This document shows, piece by piece, positions 1 through 9,451 of a stretch of DNA of 64,000 nt; the first letter of the stretch is position 1, and each line of letters opens with the position of its first letter. The notes beneath the pieces were generated by a model. It was given only the letters and a program-made list of their open reading frames with translations. It had not been told where the DNA came from and did no database searches. Source of the DNA: JADGGM01 sp025449955 (GTDB taxonomy: Bacteria; Gemmatimonadota; Gemmatimonadetes; Gemmatimonadales; Gemmatimonadaceae); contig DATBNO010000073.1 of NCBI GenBank assembly GCA_036554285.1, positions 1 through 64,000 of the forward strand, read 5' to 3'. Made by a program: the position numbers and the translations under genes.

Positions 1-27
1 CCCCCCCCCCCCCCCCCCCCCCCCCCC
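1..27. other. Homopolymer C run at the contig edge
   Basis: The first 27 bases are all C and lie inside what would be the reading frame of murG. Such a run at the very end of a sequence is typical of a read or assembly artefact. It should not be translated; the real murG sequence begins after it. Confidence 0.8.
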
Positions 28-470
28 GCCTCGCCGTAGCCCAGGTAGATCTCCCGTGCCCAGCGCGCGAACGCGCGCGTCGTCATGCCCGGATAGCTGT
101 TCTGCTCCTGCAGCACCAGCGGCACTCGGGCGCGCACGGCCCGCGCCAACGCCGCGCCCGATGCGTAGCCGCCCGTTCCCACCACCAGCGCCGGCCGCTC
201 GGCGCGCATCAACTCGCCTAACGCACGCCACGCGCCGGTGAGACCGGCCACCGTGCGCCAACTCCGCCACGGCCGCGTACGGTACAGGGGGTGCAAGTCC
301 AGCAGCTGGTAGGCGAAGCCGGTCCCGGGCAGCACGTCACGCTCCACGCCGCGTTGGGCACCGATGAAGAACGGCTCGGCATCCGGCCTGAGCGTCACCA
401 GTGCCCGCGCGATCGCGAGCCCGGGGTAGAGATGCCCGCCGGTTCCGCCCCCGGCGAACCACACCCTCAT
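28..470 (-). CDS. murG: MurG, lipid II-forming GlcNAc transferase (N-terminal part)
   Basis: MurG transfers GlcNAc from UDP-GlcNAc to lipid I, making lipid II on the inner face of the cytoplasmic membrane. The visible ~147 N-terminal residues contain the glycine-rich GGGTGGH motif right after the start, a GTGGYASG motif and an EQNSYPG segment, all characteristic of the N-terminal (lipid I-binding) domain. The start ATG at 470 overlaps the ftsW stop by 4 nt (ATGA), so the two are translationally coupled. The C-terminal half, which would hold the UDP-GlcNAc site, is missing because the sequence ends in a C run at the window edge; this is an edge truncation, not gene decay. Confidence 0.93.
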
Positions 471-1675
471 GCGCCCGTGACCCGCAGCGGATCCGTGGCG
501 TGCGCGCCCAACACGCGCTCGTTGACGCTCCCGATGTTCACCAACATCCCCGTCATGAGTATCGAGAGAACGAGATTCGTCCGCCCGTACGAGATGAACG
601 GGAGCGTCAGGCCGGTCGTCGGCAGCAGACCGATCACCACGCCGATGTGGAGGAACGCCGTGCTCACCGTGTTGAACGTGATGCCGATCGCCACGAGCTG
701 TTGAAACGGCGTGCGCGCCATCTTGGCGATGCGGAAGCCCAACCATGCGTACACCGCAAACGCCAGCGTCACCCCGACGATGCCTAACCAGCCCCACTCT
801 TCGCCGATGTTGCTGCCGATGAAATCGTTGTACGGAAACGGCACGAAGCCCAGCTGCTGCCGACCCTGCCCGAATCCGACGCCCCACAAGCCGCCGGAAC
901 CGACCGCGATCAGCGACTGCCTGAGCTGATAGCCCACCACTTCCGGCGCGTGTCCCGGATTGAAGAACGATGTCATGCGCAACAGCGCGTACTGCACCTT
1001 TTCGAGCTCGTGCCAGAAGAGCGGGATCGCGATCACGCACAACAGCACCACGTGTCCGATGCGCACGCCGCCGGCGAACAACACCACGCCCATGATGAGC
1101 GTGAACGTCATCGCCATCGACAGGTCGGGCTCGAGCAGCACCAGCACGTTGAGCACGCTCAAGACGAGCAGGAACGGCAGCAGCCCTTTCGTGAGGCGCC
1201 GCATCAGCTCGCCTTTTTTCACCACCAGCATCGCCGTCCACACGATCACGGCCATCTTGGCCAGCTCGGACGACTGGAACGCGAATCCCACGTTCACCCA
1301 TCGCCGCGAACCGTTGAGGCGCGGCGCGATCGCGCCGGTGAACGGCAGCACGGGGATGAGCAGCATCACGATGCTCACGGCCATGATCGGCCACGCCCAG
1401 TCCCGCCATCGCTCGGCGTCCATCTTGGCGGCGATGGCGAAGAGCACGGTGCCGAGACCGATCCCGCCTAACTGACGGAGGAGGAAGAAGGTGCTCCCGT
1501 GTCCATCGCGTTGAGCGACGAGCGCGCTGGCGCTGTACAACACCGCGACGCCGAACGCGAGCAGTGCCGCGGTCACGATCACGAGCGCGCGCGCCTCGGC
1601 GCTCATGCGCCACCGGCGGCGTTCGCCCTTGACGGCGAGTGCGCGCGAGGCGCGCGCACTCCCGGCCCCGCCCAT
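467..1675 (-). CDS. ftsW: FtsW, septal peptidoglycan polymerase (SEDS family)
   Basis: SEDS glycosyltransferase that polymerises lipid II at the division septum together with a class B PBP. The protein (402 aa from the ATG at 1675) is almost entirely hydrophobic helices. It carries the SEDS signatures in the C-terminal half: an SGGLWGVGFGQ loop, a YNDFIGSNIGEEWG stretch and the LPFISYG motif near the end. A shorter start (ATG at 1606, MSAEAR) is possible because the first 23 residues are basic and variable. It is called FtsW rather than RodA because it lies between murD and murG in a dcw cluster. It begins 29 nt after the murD stop and overlaps murG by 4 nt. Confidence 0.93.
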   Translation of the reverse strand: MGGAGSARASRALAVKGERRRWRMSAEARALVIVTAALLAFGVAVLYSASALVAQRDGHGSTFFLLRQLGGIGLGTVLFAIAAKMDAERWRDWAWPIMAVSIVMLLIPVLPFTGAIAPRLNGSRRWVNVGFAFQSSELAKMAVIVWTAMLVVKKGELMRRLTKGLLPFLLVLSVLNVLVLLEPDLSMAMTFTLIMGVVLFAGGVRIGHVVLLCVIAIPLFWHELEKVQYALLRMTSFFNPGHAPEVVGYQLRQSLIAVGSGGLWGVGFGQGRQQLGFVPFPYNDFIGSNIGEEWGWLGIVGVTLAFAVYAWLGFRIAKMARTPFQQLVAIGITFNTVSTAFLHIGVVIGLLPTTGLTLPFISYGRTNLVLSILMTGMLVNIGSVNERVLGAHATDPLRVTGA

Positions 1676-1704
1676 CGCCAGACTCGCGCCCGAGCTCCGG
1701 GCGC

Positions 1705-3123
1705 TCACGCTGCGCCCTGCCCTTCCGCGGCGAGACGCCGGAATGTCGCGCCGCGCTCGGCGTAGTTGGTGAACATGTCGTAGCTCGAGCACGCGGGGGA
1801 CAGGAGCACCACGTCGCCCGGCTGGGCGAGCTCGCGCGCCTTGGCCATCACCGCGCCGAAATCCGAGCCCAACTGAAACAGCGGCACCACGCCTTGCAGA
1901 TCATTGGCCACGATCGGGCCGGCCTCGCCGTAGGCGATCACCGCGCGTCCCGTGCGGCGGAGCGGCTCGGCGAGCGCGGTATAGGGCTCGCCTTTGTGGC
2001 GCCCGCCTAACAGAAGAACCGTGGGCCGTGTCATGCCGGCGATGGCGACCAGCGTCGAGCTGACGTTGGTCGCCTTGGAATCGTTGATCCAGAGGACGCC
2101 GCGCACTTCGGCCACGCTCTCCAACCGGTGCGGCAGCGCCGCAAACGACTCGAGTCCGCCGGCGATCCGCGCGCGCGACGCGGGCGTCGCGTGCGCCGGA
2201 TCGGCGGACATCACCGCCAGCGACGCCGCGAGCGCGTTGGCCACGTTGTGATCGCCGAACAACGAGAGGTCCCGGCGCGCCAGGACCGGCGCGCCCAACA
2301 CAACCAGTTGGCCCGCCGCGCGATCGTAGTACGCCTCGGCGCGGCGCTCCAGACTGAATTCCGCCACGCCGGCCAACGGCCACGACGCGCCGGCGACGTT
2401 CTTCCCGCCGCCTAACGATCGCACCAGCCGCTCGACCACGCGATCGTCGCCGTTCACCACCCACTTGGATGTCGCCGACGCATTCGTGAACAGCAGCGCC
2501 TTGTCCGCATAATACGCCTCGACCGATGGGTACCGGTCGAGATGGTCCGGGCTCAGGTTCGTGAGCACGCCCACCGCCGGCGCGATGCTCGGCGTATCGT
2601 GGAGCTGGAACGACGACACCTCGAGCGCCACCCATGCCGGGGGTGCGGCCCCGAGCGCGATCTCGGTGAGCGGCGTGCCGATGTTGCCTGCGTCCACCGC
2701 CGTCAGGCCTAACGCGCGGAGCAAGTGGCCGACCATGGCGGTGGTGGTCGTCTTGCCGTTGGTGCCGGTGATGGCGATGTACCGCGTGGCGGCCGGCATG
2801 TACCGGAGGCCGACCTCGATCTCGCTCACCACCGGCACGCCGGCCGAGCGGGCGCGCACGAGCGGGGGCGCGTCGGGCGGGACGCCCGGACTGGCGACCA
2901 CGACCGCGGCGCGCGCAATGCGCGCCAGGTCGTGGCCGCCGGTCTGGACGGTCGCGCCTAACCGGCCAAGGGCCGCCGCCGCGCGTTGCGCGCCGTCGGA
3001 CGACGACGCGTCGGACGCGTACACGCGCAGCTTGTCGCGCACCAGCAGCTCGCTGGCCGCGCGTCCGCTCGCGCCCAACCCGACAACGGCGATCTCGCCC
3101 TGGCGCCACGCGCGCGGAATCAT
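1705..3123 (-). CDS. murD: MurD, UDP-MurNAc-L-Ala:D-Glu ligase
   Basis: Cytoplasmic ATP-dependent ligase that adds D-glutamate to UDP-MurNAc-L-alanine. The 472-aa length is normal for the family. Visible signatures are the N-terminal Rossmann-like VVGLGASG (about residues 13-20), the P-loop GTNGKTTT (120-127), a central FGDHNVANALAA motif and a C-terminal LLSPACSSYDMF motif. The ATG at 3123 overlaps the mraY stop by 4 nt (ATGA). Sixth gene of the minus-strand dcw operon. Confidence 0.96.
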   Translation of the reverse strand: MIPRAWRQGEIAVVGLGASGRAASELLVRDKLRVYASDASSSDGAQRAAAALGRLGATVQTGGHDLARIARAAVVVASPGVPPDAPPLVRARSAGVPVVSEIEVGLRYMPAATRYIAITGTNGKTTTTAMVGHLLRALGLTAVDAGNIGTPLTEIALGAAPPAWVALEVSSFQLHDTPSIAPAVGVLTNLSPDHLDRYPSVEAYYADKALLFTNASATSKWVVNGDDRVVERLVRSLGGGKNVAGASWPLAGVAEFSLERRAEAYYDRAAGQLVVLGAPVLARRDLSLFGDHNVANALAASLAVMSADPAHATPASRARIAGGLESFAALPHRLESVAEVRGVLWINDSKATNVSSTLVAIAGMTRPTVLLLGGRHKGEPYTALAEPLRRTGRAVIAYGEAGPIVANDLQGVVPLFQLGSDFGAVMAKARELAQPGDVVLLSPACSSYDMFTNYAERGATFRRLAAEGQGAA

Positions 3124-4271
3124 CGGATTTTGAGTGTGGTGAGCGCCACGAACGCGCAGAAGATGCCGAGGATCCAGAATCGGACCACCACCTGCGTCTC
3201 GGTCCAGCCGCTCAGCTCGAAGTGATGGTGGAGCGGTGCTCGTCGGAACACGCGATGGGACTTGGCATACTCGAGCCCGTACTTGCGCCGGCGGTGCTTG
3301 AATACCGTGCGCTGCACGATCACCGAGAACGTCTCGGCCACGAAGACGCCGCCGATGAGGAGCAGCAGGAACTCGCTCTTGAGCAGAATCGCGATCGCGC
3401 CCAACGCGCCGCCCAAGGCCAGGGAGCCCGTGTCGCCCATGAACACTTCGGCCGGGTGCGTGTTGTACCAGAGAAATCCGATGAGCGCGCCGAACAGCGT
3501 GGAGCAGAACACCGTGAGCTCGCCCGCACCGCGCAAATAGAAGATGCGCAGATACTCGCTGGTATCGATGCGCCCGATGATGTAGGCGAATATGGCGAAG
3601 GTTGCCGCGGCGATCGCCGTGAGGCCGGTGGCGAGTCCGTCGAGGCCGTCGGTGAGATTCACCGCGTTGCTCGCCCCGGTGAGCACGAACGCCACCCACG
3701 GCACGTACAACCACGCCAGGCCGGCCGCCATCGGCACCAGCAGCACGTACTTGTAGAACGGCAGCGTGGTGGAAGCCCCGGGCAGCGTCGAGAGCGGCGC
3801 CTTCCAGAGCCAGATGCCTAACGCAACACCGATCACGATCTGCCCGGCCAGCTTGTAGCGCTCCACCAGGCCCACGTTGGCCTGGCCCTCGCGCTTCTGC
3901 TTGAGCTTGAGGTAGTCGTCGAGAAATCCGATCGCGCCCATCCACACCGTGACCAGGAGCGCGATCCACACGTAGCGGTTGTCGAGGCGCGCCCAGAGCA
4001 GCGTGGGCACCACGGCGGCGATGATCACGATCACGCCGCCCATTGTCGGCGTATTGCCCTTCCCCTGGTGTGTGTCCGGCGTTCCTTGGCGAATCACCTG
4101 GCGCACCTTCATCGCCCGCAGCCTAACGATGACCGGTTTGCCGATGAGGATCGCGACCACGAATCCGGTGAGCGCGGCGCCCACCGATCGAAAGCTGATG
4201 TACGTGAAGAGATTGAACACGCCGCAGGCGCGGCAGGAGTTCACGTATTGCGTGAGGAAGTGGTAGAGCAC
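3120..4271 (-). CDS. mraY: MraY, phospho-MurNAc-pentapeptide translocase
   Basis: Integral membrane enzyme that transfers phospho-MurNAc-pentapeptide to undecaprenyl phosphate, forming lipid I. The 383-aa protein has about ten hydrophobic segments and the family motifs: GKGNTPTMGG near residue 75, FLDDYLK (the metal-binding DD pair), NLTDGLDGLA, GDTGSLALGG and a C-terminal HHHFE. The start is GTG at 4271, whose first base is the last base of the murF stop TAG (one-base overlap). Directly upstream of murD in the operon. Confidence 0.96.
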   Translation of the reverse strand: MLYHFLTQYVNSCRACGVFNLFTYISFRSVGAALTGFVVAILIGKPVIVRLRAMKVRQVIRQGTPDTHQGKGNTPTMGGVIVIIAAVVPTLLWARLDNRYVWIALLVTVWMGAIGFLDDYLKLKQKREGQANVGLVERYKLAGQIVIGVALGIWLWKAPLSTLPGASTTLPFYKYVLLVPMAAGLAWLYVPWVAFVLTGASNAVNLTDGLDGLATGLTAIAAATFAIFAYIIGRIDTSEYLRIFYLRGAGELTVFCSTLFGALIGFLWYNTHPAEVFMGDTGSLALGGALGAIAILLKSEFLLLLIGGVFVAETFSVIVQRTVFKHRRRKYGLEYAKSHRVFRRAPLHHHFELSGWTETQVVVRFWILGIFCAFVALTTLKIR

Positions 4272-5704
4272 TATCGAGTCGCCCAGGCGGTGAGAATCGG
4301 GACGAAACGCTCGAGGCGCACGCCGCGCGAGGCCTTGAGCAGAAGGATGGCGTCGCGCGTGAGGCGCGGCTCGAGTTGCGGCCAGAGCTGGTCGACGTCG
4401 TCGGCGACGACCACGCGCGGATCGTGGGGCGACGCCGCGCGCAGCGCGACAGCCATGTCGCCAATGGCGGCGATCGTCTCGATGGACGTGGCCAGCGCGT
4501 ATCGCGCCACCTCATCGTGGAGACGCTCGGCGTGCGTACCCAACTCGCGCATCGTGCCCAACACCGCGACGCGCTGTCGCCCGCCGTCCAACCCGGCCAG
4601 CAGGTCGAGCGCCGCGCGCATCGACGCCGGGCTCGCGTTGTACGCGTCGTTGATCAGCGTCGCCGCGCCTAACGATTCCCACGCCATGCGCATGGGCGGG
4701 ATGACGGCCGCCTCCATGCCGCGCGCCGCGTCGACGGTCGTGATTCCACACTCGCGCGCCACTGCCAACGCGAGCATCGCGTTGCGCAGATTGTGCGCGC
4801 CCGGCACCGGCGGCCGGACGGTGACGCCGTCGAGCTCGAGCCATCCGTGTCCATCGGCCGTGGTCCCCCATTTCGTCGCCCGCAGATCGCCCTCGTCGAG
4901 ACCGGCCGTGACCACGCGCGTCACGCGTCCGCGCGCCGCGGCGGCGATCTCCGGCTGCGAGGCCGGCACCACCGCGATCCGCGCGCCGTCCAGCGCGATC
5001 GATTCCTCGCGCATCACGCCCTCGATGCTGCCCAATCCCTCGAGATGCTCCTCGGCGATGCACGTGATCACGGTTATCGTGGGCTCGGCGATCGCGCGCA
5101 GACGTGTCATTTCACCGGGTACGTTCATGCCTAACTCGATCACCGCCACGTCGGCCGTGTCGGGCAACGCCAGCAGCGTGAGCGGCACCCCCACCAGGTT
5201 GTTCAGATTGCCTGCAGTGGCGTGCACCTCGAGCCGGCTCGCGAGGACCGAGCGCGTGAGCTCTTTCGTGGTCGTCTTGCCGTTGGAGCCGGCGATCGCG
5301 ACCACCGGCCCGCGCGCGGCCCACGCGCGCCGCCGGTAGTTGGCCAGCGCGCCTAACGCAAGCAACGTGTCTGTCACCGTGTACACCGGCACGCCCAACC
5401 CGGCCGCCGCCTCGGCGCGCGACACCACGAGCGCCCCGGCTCCCTGCGCCACCGCGTCGCGCAAAAACGAGTGCGCATCGAAGCGCTCGCCCGCGAGGGC
5501 CACGAAGAGACTCCCGGGCGCGATACTGCGCGTATCGGTACTGACCCCGGAGAGCGGTTGCGTCCCGCGCGGCAGCGCGCCCACCGCGCACGACGCGAGC
5601 GCCTGGGCCGCGCGATCGCGCGTCCAGAATTCCCCGCCCGTGTGCTCACGACCGTCCGGCGCCTTTCCGGCATGCTCGAGCGATGCCGCCTTGCCGTCGA
5701 TCAC
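4271..5704 (-). CDS. murF: MurF, D-Ala-D-Ala adding ligase
   Basis: Adds D-Ala-D-Ala to the UDP-MurNAc-tripeptide, completing the cytoplasmic pentapeptide precursor. From the GTG at 5704 the protein is 477 aa. It shows the Mur-ligase P-loop GSNGKTTTK at about residues 139-147, a GNLNNLVGVPLTLL block, ELGMNVPGEM and the INDAYNASPASM motif. The GTG start overlaps the murE TGA by 4 nt (GTGA). The first ~25 residues are not typical family sequence, so the start is less certain than the gene. Confidence 0.94.
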   Translation of the reverse strand: MIDGKAASLEHAGKAPDGREHTGGEFWTRDRAAQALASCAVGALPRGTQPLSGVSTDTRSIAPGSLFVALAGERFDAHSFLRDAVAQGAGALVVSRAEAAAGLGVPVYTVTDTLLALGALANYRRRAWAARGPVVAIAGSNGKTTTKELTRSVLASRLEVHATAGNLNNLVGVPLTLLALPDTADVAVIELGMNVPGEMTRLRAIAEPTITVITCIAEEHLEGLGSIEGVMREESIALDGARIAVVPASQPEIAAAARGRVTRVVTAGLDEGDLRATKWGTTADGHGWLELDGVTVRPPVPGAHNLRNAMLALAVARECGITTVDAARGMEAAVIPPMRMAWESLGAATLINDAYNASPASMRAALDLLAGLDGGRQRVAVLGTMRELGTHAERLHDEVARYALATSIETIAAIGDMAVALRAASPHDPRVVVADDVDQLWPQLEPRLTRDAILLLKASRGVRLERFVPILTAWATR

Positions 5705-7179
5705 CGCATCCTGCCCGTGAGCTCCGCCACAACCGCCTTTTCGTCGAAGGGATGTTTGACCGTGCCCCGAATCTGATACGTCTCGTGGCCTTTTCCTGCG
5801 AGCAAAATCACATCGTCGCGCGCGTCGGCACGCTCCAAGGCCTGCAGGATGGCCAAGTCGCGCTCCTCGATGCGCTCGTGATTCGTCCGGCGCATCCCGC
5901 GCTCGATGTCGTCCAGAATCTCTTCGGGATCCTCGGTACGCGGATTGTCGCTGGTCAATATCACCCAATCGGCCGACCGCTCGGCAATGTTTCCCATCTG
6001 CGGACGCTTGCCGCGGTCCCGGTCGCCGCCGCACCCGAAGACGACGATGAGCCGTTTGCGCGTGAACGGCCGCACGGCGGCGATCGACCGCTCGAGCGCG
6101 TCGGGCGTATGCGCGTAGTCGCGCAGCACGGTGGGATGCTCGTGGATGATCTCGAGGCGGCCGGGCACCTGCGGCACGGTGCGCAGCCGCGACGCGACGT
6201 CCGACAGCGATGCGCCGAGCTCCCACGCCGCGACCGAGGCGCCGAGTGCGTTCACGATGTTGAAGTCGCCGATGAGCGGCAGGTGCAGTGCGTGCCGTTG
6301 GGTGTTCGCCACCAGGCGCCACTCGCTGCCGCGCGGCTCGTAGTGCACCGCTTCGGCGCGCACCATGGCCTTGTCGGTCAGGCCGAAGGTGATGGTGCGC
6401 GGCGCCGCGGGCAGGCGCGCCCACGCGTGATCGTCGGCGTTCACGATCGCCACGCCGCGCGGCGCGAGGTACGACATCAACCGCGCCTTGGCGTCGAAGT
6501 ACGCCTCCATGGTGCCGTGGTAGTCGAGGTGGTCGCGCGTGAGGTTGGTGAAGATCGCCGACTCGAACACGAGGCCGTCCACGCGCCGTTGGTCGAGGCT
6601 GTGCGACGACGCCTCCATGGCCACCGACCGCACGCCCGCGCCGACGAGCGCGCGCAGCGTGCGCTGGAGCTCCACCGGGCCCGGCGTGGTGAGGGCTGCC
6701 GCGTCGCCGCCCTCGCCTAACGGAACGCCGGCGCTGCCCACCAGTACGCCTAACGTGCCGATCGAGGCGCTCTTGCCGCCGTGTCCGTCGAGCAGGTGGC
6801 GCAAAATGTGGACGGTGGTCGTCTTGCCGTTGGTGCCCGTCACCGCCACGAGGCGCAGCGCCTGCGCCGGATGATCGAACGCCGCTGCCGCCGCGATCGC
6901 TGCCGCGCGGCGGCCGTCGCGCACCGCGATCGCCGGCAGGTCGGTGCGCGACCTGTCCTCGACGATCGCCGCCGCCGCGCCCTTGGCCGCCGCCTGCTGC
7001 AAGAAATCGTGGCCGTCGCGCTCCGAGCCTTTGACCGCGATGAACAGCGAACCCGGCTGCACGTGCCGGCTGTCGTCGCTCACATCGGACAACTCGGCGG
7101 GCAGCGCGCCGCGCGTATCCGCCACGAGGCCGGCGTCGCGCAGGGCGGCCACGACTTTGGCCGACTCGAACGGCGTCAC
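5701..7179 (-). CDS. murE: MurE, meso-DAP adding ligase
   Basis: Adds the third stem-peptide residue to UDP-MurNAc-L-Ala-D-Glu. The 492-aa protein has the P-loop GTNGKTTT (115-122), the MEASSHSL block and a C-terminal SDNPRTEDP sequence. The DNPR tetrapeptide is the known specificity signature for meso-diaminopimelate rather than lysine, so the peptidoglycan is inferred to be of DAP type. The start is GTG at 7179, overlapping the ftsI stop by 4 nt. Confidence 0.95.
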   Translation of the reverse strand: MTPFESAKVVAALRDAGLVADTRGALPAELSDVSDDSRHVQPGSLFIAVKGSERDGHDFLQQAAAKGAAAAIVEDRSRTDLPAIAVRDGRRAAAIAAAAAFDHPAQALRLVAVTGTNGKTTTVHILRHLLDGHGGKSASIGTLGVLVGSAGVPLGEGGDAAALTTPGPVELQRTLRALVGAGVRSVAMEASSHSLDQRRVDGLVFESAIFTNLTRDHLDYHGTMEAYFDAKARLMSYLAPRGVAIVNADDHAWARLPAAPRTITFGLTDKAMVRAEAVHYEPRGSEWRLVANTQRHALHLPLIGDFNIVNALGASVAAWELGASLSDVASRLRTVPQVPGRLEIIHEHPTVLRDYAHTPDALERSIAAVRPFTRKRLIVVFGCGGDRDRGKRPQMGNIAERSADWVILTSDNPRTEDPEEILDDIERGMRRTNHERIEERDLAILQALERADARDDVILLAGKGHETYQIRGTVKHPFDEKAVVAELTGRMR

Positions 7180-9146
7180 GGCGACGCCACCAAGCGGACC
7201 ACCGCGCCGGCGTTGACCACGGCGCCCGCGTTAGGCATTGTTCCCTGGGCCGCCCCCGACCCGGTGGCTTGCACGCGGAAGCCGGCGCGGTGCAACGCGT
7301 ACACCGCCGCACGGATCGTCATGCCCTTTACCTCGGGCACCGGCCGCGGCGCCGCCGCATGCGCGGCCGGTGCGCGCGCGGGGAGCGCGACGACCACCGG
7401 CGGCGGCGTGTCGTCGGTGTCCGGCGCCGCGTCGGCGCGCGCCACGTCGCCCGTCGAGATCACCGTCGTGTCTTCGACCTTCGACAACGATTCGCTCGTC
7501 GCGAGCGCGCTCCGGTCGAGCGCCGCGTCGCGCGACGCGATCGCCGCCTGCAGAACGATCTTGGACACCGGCGCCGCCGCCGTTCCGCCGAAGATCGTCG
7601 CCTTTGGATTGTCGAGCTTCACGATGATCACGTAGAGCGGCTTGTCCGCGGGGAAGAGCCCAACGAACGACGCGGTGTATTCGCCGCTCTTGTATCCGTG
7701 CTTGGTGGCGCCGCGGCGCGCCGTGCCGCTCTTCCCCGCCAGCGTGAATCGCGCCAACTGCGCTTCCTTGCTCGTCCCGCCCTCCACGACGCCGATCATC
7801 ATCTGCCTGACTTTCGCCGCGACATCGGGCGACATCAGGTGCCGCACCACGCGCCGGTCGTGCCGGTAGAGCACCGTGCCGTCGCGCGATCGGATGTCCT
7901 TGATGAGCGCCGGCTGCAACAGGTCCCCGCCGTTCGCCACCGCGCCGTAGGCCGCCGCCAGCTGCAGCGGGGTCACCGCGACCTCGTAGCCGATGGCCAT
8001 CGATGCCGCCGACTGCTTGGACCAATCCACCGGGTAGTACAGCGTGCCCGCCGCTTCGCCAGGATACGGCACGCCGGTGGGCATGCCGAATCCGTAGTCC
8101 CGCAGCGTCTCGAATTCCTGCCGTTGCGTTAGGCGGGAGACGAACTTCACGATGCCGATGTTGCTCGAGTACTCGATCACCTGCGCCAGCGAGAGGCGCG
8201 GCGCCGGATGCTCGTCGTGGATCGTGCGCCCCTCGATCGTGTAGGCGCCGTTCTCGGTGTTCACGGTGTCCGTTGGGCGCGCGAGCCCGCGCTGCATGAG
8301 CGCGGCCGCGAACAGCGGCTTGAGCGTCGAGCCCGGCTCGAACGGCTCGCTCAGCGCCGGATTGCCGAACGACGGCTGCCCAACGCGATCGCTCGCCATC
8401 GCCCGGATCTCGCCGTCCTCGGGATCGAGGATCACGATGTCGCCGCCGGTCGCGCTCATCTTCGTGATCGCGTCGGACAGCGCGCGCACCGAGATTTCCT
8501 GCAGCTCCTGATTGATCGTGAGCTGCACCTCGTCCCCCGCTTCGGGGACCACGTCGCTGTCGGCCGGCGAATCGAAGCGGCGTCCGCGCGCATCGCGCGC
8601 GATCACGGCGTGTCCATCGGTGCCCCGCAGCAGCGAGTCGAGCGCCATCTCGAGACCGGCGCGCGCCGTGCCCGTGTCATCCACCCAGCCCACGATGCGG
8701 CGCGTCGCTTCGCGCGGCGTGTACACGCGATCCACCGTCGGGCGCGTGTACACGCCGCGCATGGAGGCGAGCGACGCCGCGCGCGACGGCGAGTACGTGC
8801 CGGGGATGTCCACCCAGGCCCGGCGCGCATCCGTCGCGCGCGCCACGAACGGCGACGGCACGCCCAACTGCGCCAGGTCGCGCGCCGCGGAGCGCCGATC
8901 CTTGATCTCGCGCGGCGAGATGCTGAGCCTGAGCATCTCGCGGCTCATGGCTAACGGAGCACCGCTCACGTCGTAGATCGCGCCGCGCGGCGCCGGCAGC
9001 GTGGCCGACGCGAAGTGCTGCCGCTCCGCCTTCTGCGCCCACTGCTTGGATTGGAACACCTGCACCTGCGTCGCCCGCACGACGATCGCGGCGGCGAACA
9101 ACACCAGCGAGAGATGAACGAGAGTGATGCGGCTCTGGCGTAGCAC
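7176..9146 (-). CDS. ftsI: FtsI/PBP3-type septal transpeptidase with a PASTA domain
   Basis: Class B penicillin-binding protein that cross-links septal peptidoglycan, working with FtsW. The 656-aa protein has one N-terminal membrane helix (about residues 9-25), a PBP dimerisation region and a transpeptidase domain with the catalytic triad of motifs: STLK (Ser273), SSN (327-329) and KSGT (472-475). After a Pro/Ala-rich linker (about 570-600) the last ~55 residues form a single PASTA domain, the lipid II or muropeptide-binding module more usual in Gram-positive PBPs and in some FtsI proteins. GTG start at 9146, two bases after the ftsL stop. Confidence 0.93.
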   Translation of the reverse strand: MLRQSRITLVHLSLVLFAAAIVVRATQVQVFQSKQWAQKAERQHFASATLPAPRGAIYDVSGAPLAMSREMLRLSISPREIKDRRSAARDLAQLGVPSPFVARATDARRAWVDIPGTYSPSRAASLASMRGVYTRPTVDRVYTPREATRRIVGWVDDTGTARAGLEMALDSLLRGTDGHAVIARDARGRRFDSPADSDVVPEAGDEVQLTINQELQEISVRALSDAITKMSATGGDIVILDPEDGEIRAMASDRVGQPSFGNPALSEPFEPGSTLKPLFAAALMQRGLARPTDTVNTENGAYTIEGRTIHDEHPAPRLSLAQVIEYSSNIGIVKFVSRLTQRQEFETLRDYGFGMPTGVPYPGEAAGTLYYPVDWSKQSAASMAIGYEVAVTPLQLAAAYGAVANGGDLLQPALIKDIRSRDGTVLYRHDRRVVRHLMSPDVAAKVRQMMIGVVEGGTSKEAQLARFTLAGKSGTARRGATKHGYKSGEYTASFVGLFPADKPLYVIIVKLDNPKATIFGGTAAAPVSKIVLQAAIASRDAALDRSALATSESLSKVEDTTVISTGDVARADAAPDTDDTPPPVVVALPARAPAAHAAAPRPVPEVKGMTIRAAVYALHRAGFRVQATGSGAAQGTMPNAGAVVNAGAVVRLVASP

Positions 9147-9148
9147 GG

Positions 9149-9451
9149 TTACGGCGCCGGTCTGGGTCGCTTAAGGATGACGACCTGCGAGTCGTTGGGC
9201 ACCCGCATGTCGAGCCGGCGCTCCACCAGCGGCGCCAGTACGCTCCGGCTCGACAGGTCGCGCACATCGCTCTCGAGTTGCGCGCGCTCCGATTCCAACT
9301 GAGACCGCCGCTGCTCGAGTGCACGAAGCTCGCGCGACCGTGTGATGCCCGCCGTCCTCCGCCAGATGACGCCCGCGGCGATGAGAACGAAACCGAAGAG
9401 CGCCAGGGCTACCCATGCGCGCCCGCGCGCGGCTACGCGGCGCTTTGCCAT
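9149..9451 (-). CDS. ftsL: FtsL-like division protein
   Basis: Small bitopic protein, 100 aa from the ATG at 9451. It has a short basic cytoplasmic N-terminus, one transmembrane helix (about residues 13-31) and a periplasmic heptad-like coiled coil rich in Leu, Glu and Arg. FtsL is poorly conserved in sequence, so the call rests on size, topology, coiled coil and the invariant position between rsmH and ftsI. The start overlaps the 3' end of rsmH by 19 nt. A longer in-frame extension upstream would run much further into rsmH and is unlikely. Confidence 0.75.
   Translation of the reverse strand: MAKRRVAARGRAWVALALFGFVLIAAGVIWRRTAGITRSRELRALEQRRSQLESERAQLESDVRDLSSRSVLAPLVERRLDMRVPNDSQVVILKRPRPAP

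Noticed and set aside
4068..5339. 423-aa plus-strand ORF across mraY and murF
   Set aside because: It is the antisense shadow of two well-supported Mur genes on the minus strand; the product is Arg/Ser/Pro-rich with no domain.
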